Shown: positions 6,029 through 7,957 of the stretch, one piece after another
How the letters are laid out: the number at the start of each line of letters is the position of its first letter
Position numbering within the stretch: position 1 is the first letter of the stretch
Assembly: GCA_016845285.1 (NCBI GenBank)
Contig: JAERSX010000125.1
Span: 1 to 7,957, forward strand
DNA: 7,957 nt
Reading direction: 5' to 3'
Origin: Deltaproteobacteria bacterium
GTDB taxonomy: Bacteria > Myxococcota_A > UBA796 > UBA2385
The notes under the pieces: model-generated
What the model was told of the DNA's origin: nothing
Database searches by the model: none
The model's input: the letters and a program-made list of their open reading frames with translations, nothing else
Translations under genes and position numbers: made by a program

Positions 6029-7534
6029 TCAGCGGCAGTAGGCGGCCACCTCCCAGTCGACGACCTCGAGGTCCAGGGCCGGGTCCGGACCCTCCAGGTA
6101 GATCTCGAAGACCTCGGAGTCCTCGGGGTCGGCGGGCAGGGCGAGCACGGCATCGACCATCCCCCACTCCTCACCGGCCACCTCGATCATGGCGAGGCGG
6201 TGGCTGGCCAGCTCGCCGTCGGTCCGCACCCGCAAGGTGAGCTGTACCCGCGAGCTGAGGGTGTCCTCGCCGTGGACCCGGACCTTGCCACTCACCCGGT
6301 AGGTGCCTCCCACCTCCACGCGCTCGCGCAGGTCCAGGGCGGGCCCGTGCCACAGCTCGGTGCGGGCGCTCGAGCGCCAGCCCCCGTCCACCTCGGCGAG
6401 GCTGCCACCGGTCATGCCCGTGAGCCCTGCCTCGGCCACCGCCACCGTCTCGCAGACCTGCGCCCGCTCGCCGCGCAGGCCGGCGGCCACGGCGTCACGG
6501 GCGAGCTTGGGTCGGTAGCGGCGGTCGTAGAGCAAGGGGGACTCGGCCTCTCCCTCGCGGGTGAGCCAGCTCATGGCATCGGACAGGCCCCAGAAGGTGA
6601 CCGCACCGCAGGACGGGTGGGCCGCACAGGTGGCCACGCTCTCCTGGGCCAGCACCGCCTGGGCGTGGGCCTTGTCGGCACGGCTGCCGGCGAGCCCCCC
6701 GACCTTGATGTCCACCTCGCTCAGCTCGGTCTCCAGGCCGAGGGCCGCGAAGCGATCGAGCTGGTGGCTCAGCTCGCCCGGGCCCATGGGCATCGTGGCG
6801 TCCTGGTGGAACTGCAGGCCCACCCCGTGGACCGGCACGTCGGCGGCGAGCAGGTCGGAGAGCAGGGCGTGCACACCGTCGGCACGGGGTCCGATGCGCG
6901 CCAGCTCGTAGTCGTTGTAGTGGAGACGGGCCGCGGGATCGGCGGCATGCGCTTCGAGGAAGGCATCGGCCACCCAGCTGGGGCCCAGGGTGCGGCTCAG
7001 GGGGTCGTCGCGCAGGCCACCGTCGTCGCCCACCGCCTCGTTGACCACGTCCCAGACCGCCACCCGGCCGGCATGCCGGGTCACGGTGGTCCGCACGTGC
7101 GTCAAGACGGCATCGCGCATGGCGCCGGCGCCCTCGGGCAGCCAGGCCGGAAGCTCGCGGTACCACAGCAGGGCGTGTCCCTTGCGGCGCTGCCCGCGAG
7201 CCTCGGCGCAGTCCAGGAGCGGGTCCGACCGACGGAAGTCCCAGACGCCCGGGTCGGGCTGTACCGGCGCCCACTTGAGCTGCCACTCGGGGGTGATCCC
7301 CCCGAACTCACGCCGCAGCACGCGGTCGTAGGCCCAACCACGCCGCTCGGGCGCCTCGGTCACCGCCACACCCAGCACCATGCCCGCCTCGGCGGCGATG
7401 GCCCGCAAGCTGTCGGGCCGTGGAACCTCCACCAGACAGGCGGGCGCGGACCGCGTGACCACCCGGCGCGGCCCACAGCTCAGCATCAGGCCGCAAAGGC
7501 CGGCAAAGACCAGGGTCTCGGAGATTCGCGTCAC
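6029..7534 (-). CDS. GH10 glycoside hydrolase (endo-xylanase family) lipoprotein with C-terminal CBM4/9/22-like module
   Basis: The product has 501 residues. A lipoprotein signal ends at Leu18-Ser-Cys20, followed by Gly-Pro, so the enzyme is probably tethered to the cell envelope. Residues about 40-355 form a GH10 barrel. Visible signatures are Thr-Pro-Glu83 ... Lys87-Trp, Gly-His120-Ala-Leu-Leu-Trp124, Trp-Asp-Val-Val-Asn165-Glu166 (acid/base), Gly-Leu-Gln241-Phe-His243, Leu-Ser-Glu273-Val-Asp (nucleophile), and Trp315-Gly-Leu-Ser-Asp ... Trp323. GH10 enzymes cleave beta-1,4-xylan internally with retention of configuration. Residues about 373-501 look like a CBM4/9/22-type beta-sandwich (Arg-Thr-Glu-Leu-Trp-His-Gly-Pro, then Gly-Gly-Thr-Tyr-Arg-Val-Ser-Gly), which would bind the polysaccharide. 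The usual Asn after Glu83 is Trp84, and the usual Gln in the His-x5-Ser-Gln-Leu-Pro segment is Glu127; both positions line the -2 subsite, so specificity may differ. GTG 7534 was chosen for the signal peptide; GGAG lies only a few bases ahead. It converges on the gene ending at 6025. Confidence 0.93.
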   Translation of the reverse strand: MTRISETLVFAGLCGLMLSCGPRRVVTRSAPACLVEVPRPDSLRAIAAEAGMVLGVAVTEAPERRGWAYDRVLRREFGGITPEWQLKWAPVQPDPGVWDFRRSDPLLDCAEARGQRRKGHALLWYRELPAWLPEGAGAMRDAVLTHVRTTVTRHAGRVAVWDVVNEAVGDDGGLRDDPLSRTLGPSWVADAFLEAHAADPAARLHYNDYELARIGPRADGVHALLSDLLAADVPVHGVGLQFHQDATMPMGPGELSHQLDRFAALGLETELSEVDIKVGGLAGSRADKAHAQAVLAQESVATCAAHPSCGAVTFWGLSDAMSWLTREGEAESPLLYDRRYRPKLARDAVAAGLRGERAQVCETVAVAEAGLTGMTGGSLAEVDGGWRSSARTELWHGPALDLRERVEVGGTYRVSGKVRVHGEDTLSSRVQLTLRVRTDGELASHRLAMIEVAGEEWGMVDAVLALPADPEDSEVFEIYLEGPDPALDLEVVDWEVAAYCR

Positions 7535-7595
7535 AGGCTCCAGGAGGATCGGACCCGCGACCCTCCACGCTGAGTCCAGGCCCGCTCGCGGGTAC

Positions 7596-7957
7596 TCATC
7601 GCGGCAGGAGGAAGTCGTACGCTCCGCCGCCCGTCCAGCCCAGGCTCCGGGAGATCCCGCCCTGCTCCCCGTCGATCACGGCACGCAGCCGCGGCACGCA
7701 GTGGGTCCGGATGTGGTCGCCGCGCTCGATGCCCACCCATCGCCGACCCAGCTTGTGGGCGACGGCCGCCGTGGTGCCCGAGCCCAGGTAGGCGTCGAGC
7801 ACCAGATCGCCGGGATCGCTGGCGATGTGGAGCACCCGCTGGAGCAAGGCCTCTGGCTTCGGCGTGTCGAAGACGGCCACGTCGGGGAGCAGCTGCTTGA
7901 GGTGCTTCTTTGCGCTGCTGTTGGTGCCCACCTCACGGGCGGTCCACAGGGTGGGTG
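7596..7957 (-). CDS. Beta-class DNA methyltransferase, type III Mod-like (partial, N-terminus beyond window)
   Basis: Only the last 120 codons are visible; the frame is open to the right edge. The segment starts with Leu-Trp-Thr ... Glu-Val-Gly-Thr-Asn, then has motif X-like Thr-Pro-Lys-Pro-Glu-Ala-Leu-Leu, motif I Asp-Ala-Tyr-Leu-Gly-Ser-Gly-Thr-Thr (AdoMet binding; the usual Phe is Tyr), and Gly-Arg-Arg-Trp-Val-Gly-Ile-Glu. It ends with an Arg-Leu-x3-Ile-Asp-Gly-Glu-Gln-Gly-Gly-Ile-Ser tail typical of type III Mod and related adenine methylases. In the beta class the catalytic Asp-Pro-Pro-Tyr (motif IV) precedes motif X, so it should lie outside the window. The expected product methylates adenine (N6) in a specific DNA site, alone or with a Res nuclease. 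A GTG at 7931 is inside the conserved segment and is not the start. No Res gene follows downstream; the next gene, 61 bases on, is the GH10 lipoprotein. Family secure; type III versus orphan status is undecided. Confidence 0.88.
   Translation of the reverse strand, partial: PTLWTAREVGTNSSAKKHLKQLLPDVAVFDTPKPEALLQRVLHIASDPGDLVLDAYLGSGTTAAVAHKLGRRWVGIERGDHIRTHCVPRLRAVIDGEQGGISRSLGWTGGGAYDFLLPR

Noticed and set aside
6021..6033. GCTGA/TCAGC hairpin at the convergent stops as a bidirectional terminator.
   Set aside because: A 5-bp stem with a 3-base loop and no T-rich flank on either strand; the symmetry follows largely from two Gly/Arg-stop ends with the same GC-TGA bases.
6200..7573. Plus-strand open frame of 457 codons.
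   Set aside because: It is antisense to the unmistakable GH10 gene and has no domain of its own.
7581..7592. Inverted repeat CCCGC/GCGGG after the methylase stop as a terminator.
   Set aside because: The stem is only 4-5 bp with a 2-4 base loop and no T-run follows; such short repeats are expected by chance at this GC content.
7596..7931. A complete 111-residue methylase starting at GTG 7931.
   Set aside because: Codons upstream of it (Leu-Trp-Thr ... Glu-Val) still match the Mod family, and catalytic motif IV would be missing; it is the tail of a longer gene.

Overview
The window is dense, GC-rich bacterial chromosome (roughly 70% G+C by eye). It holds eight protein genes, two of them cut by the window edges, and no RNA gene, CRISPR array or insertion sequence that I can see. 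GTG starts, tight stop/start overlaps, abundant lipoproteins whose mature end begins Cys-Gly-Pro, and the DUF1501 / DUF1549-DUF1588-like pairing all suggest a Gram-negative, large-genome environmental bacterium. Myxococcota or a related former deltaproteobacterial lineage is my best guess; Planctomycetota is less likely. This is inference, because no taxonomic marker gene is present.

Left block (1-3182, minus strand) is a probable three-gene operon, transcribed leftwards. It runs from a lipoprotein of unknown family (3182-2301), through a lipoprotein with a DUF1549-like N-terminus and a DUF1588-like Cys-x-x-Cys-His segment (2304-664), to a DUF1501-family protein with a twin-arginine-type leader that runs off the window (662-1). 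The first two genes overlap by 4 bases (ATGA) and the second and third are one base apart, so coupled translation is likely. All three products are exported, and the DUF1501 plus cytochrome-like pairing is a recurrent bacterial partnership of unknown function.

Middle block (3265-6025, plus strand) diverges from the first across an 82-base gap. It is a second tightly packed three-gene operon: a small secreted, C-terminally membrane-anchored protein, a 12-or-so-pass membrane protein resembling GT-C / YfhO-type glycosyltransferases, and a second small secreted, C-terminally anchored protein. The two small proteins share an Asp-rich loop (Asp-Asp ... Gly-Asp or Gln-Asp-Gly-[Ile/Val]-Trp) and the same architecture, so they look like diverged paralogues flanking the membrane protein. 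This arrangement is the least explained part of the window.

Right block (6029-7957, minus strand) holds a lipoprotein-type GH10 glycoside hydrolase (xylanase family) with a C-terminal CBM4/9/22-like carbohydrate-binding module, preceded by the C-terminal part of a beta-class DNA methyltransferase resembling type III Mod. The GH10 gene converges on the middle operon with only 3 bases between the stop codons. The GH10 active site is intact in the -1 subsite, but two residues that normally form the -2 subsite are replaced. No intergenic stretch exceeds about 82 bases.
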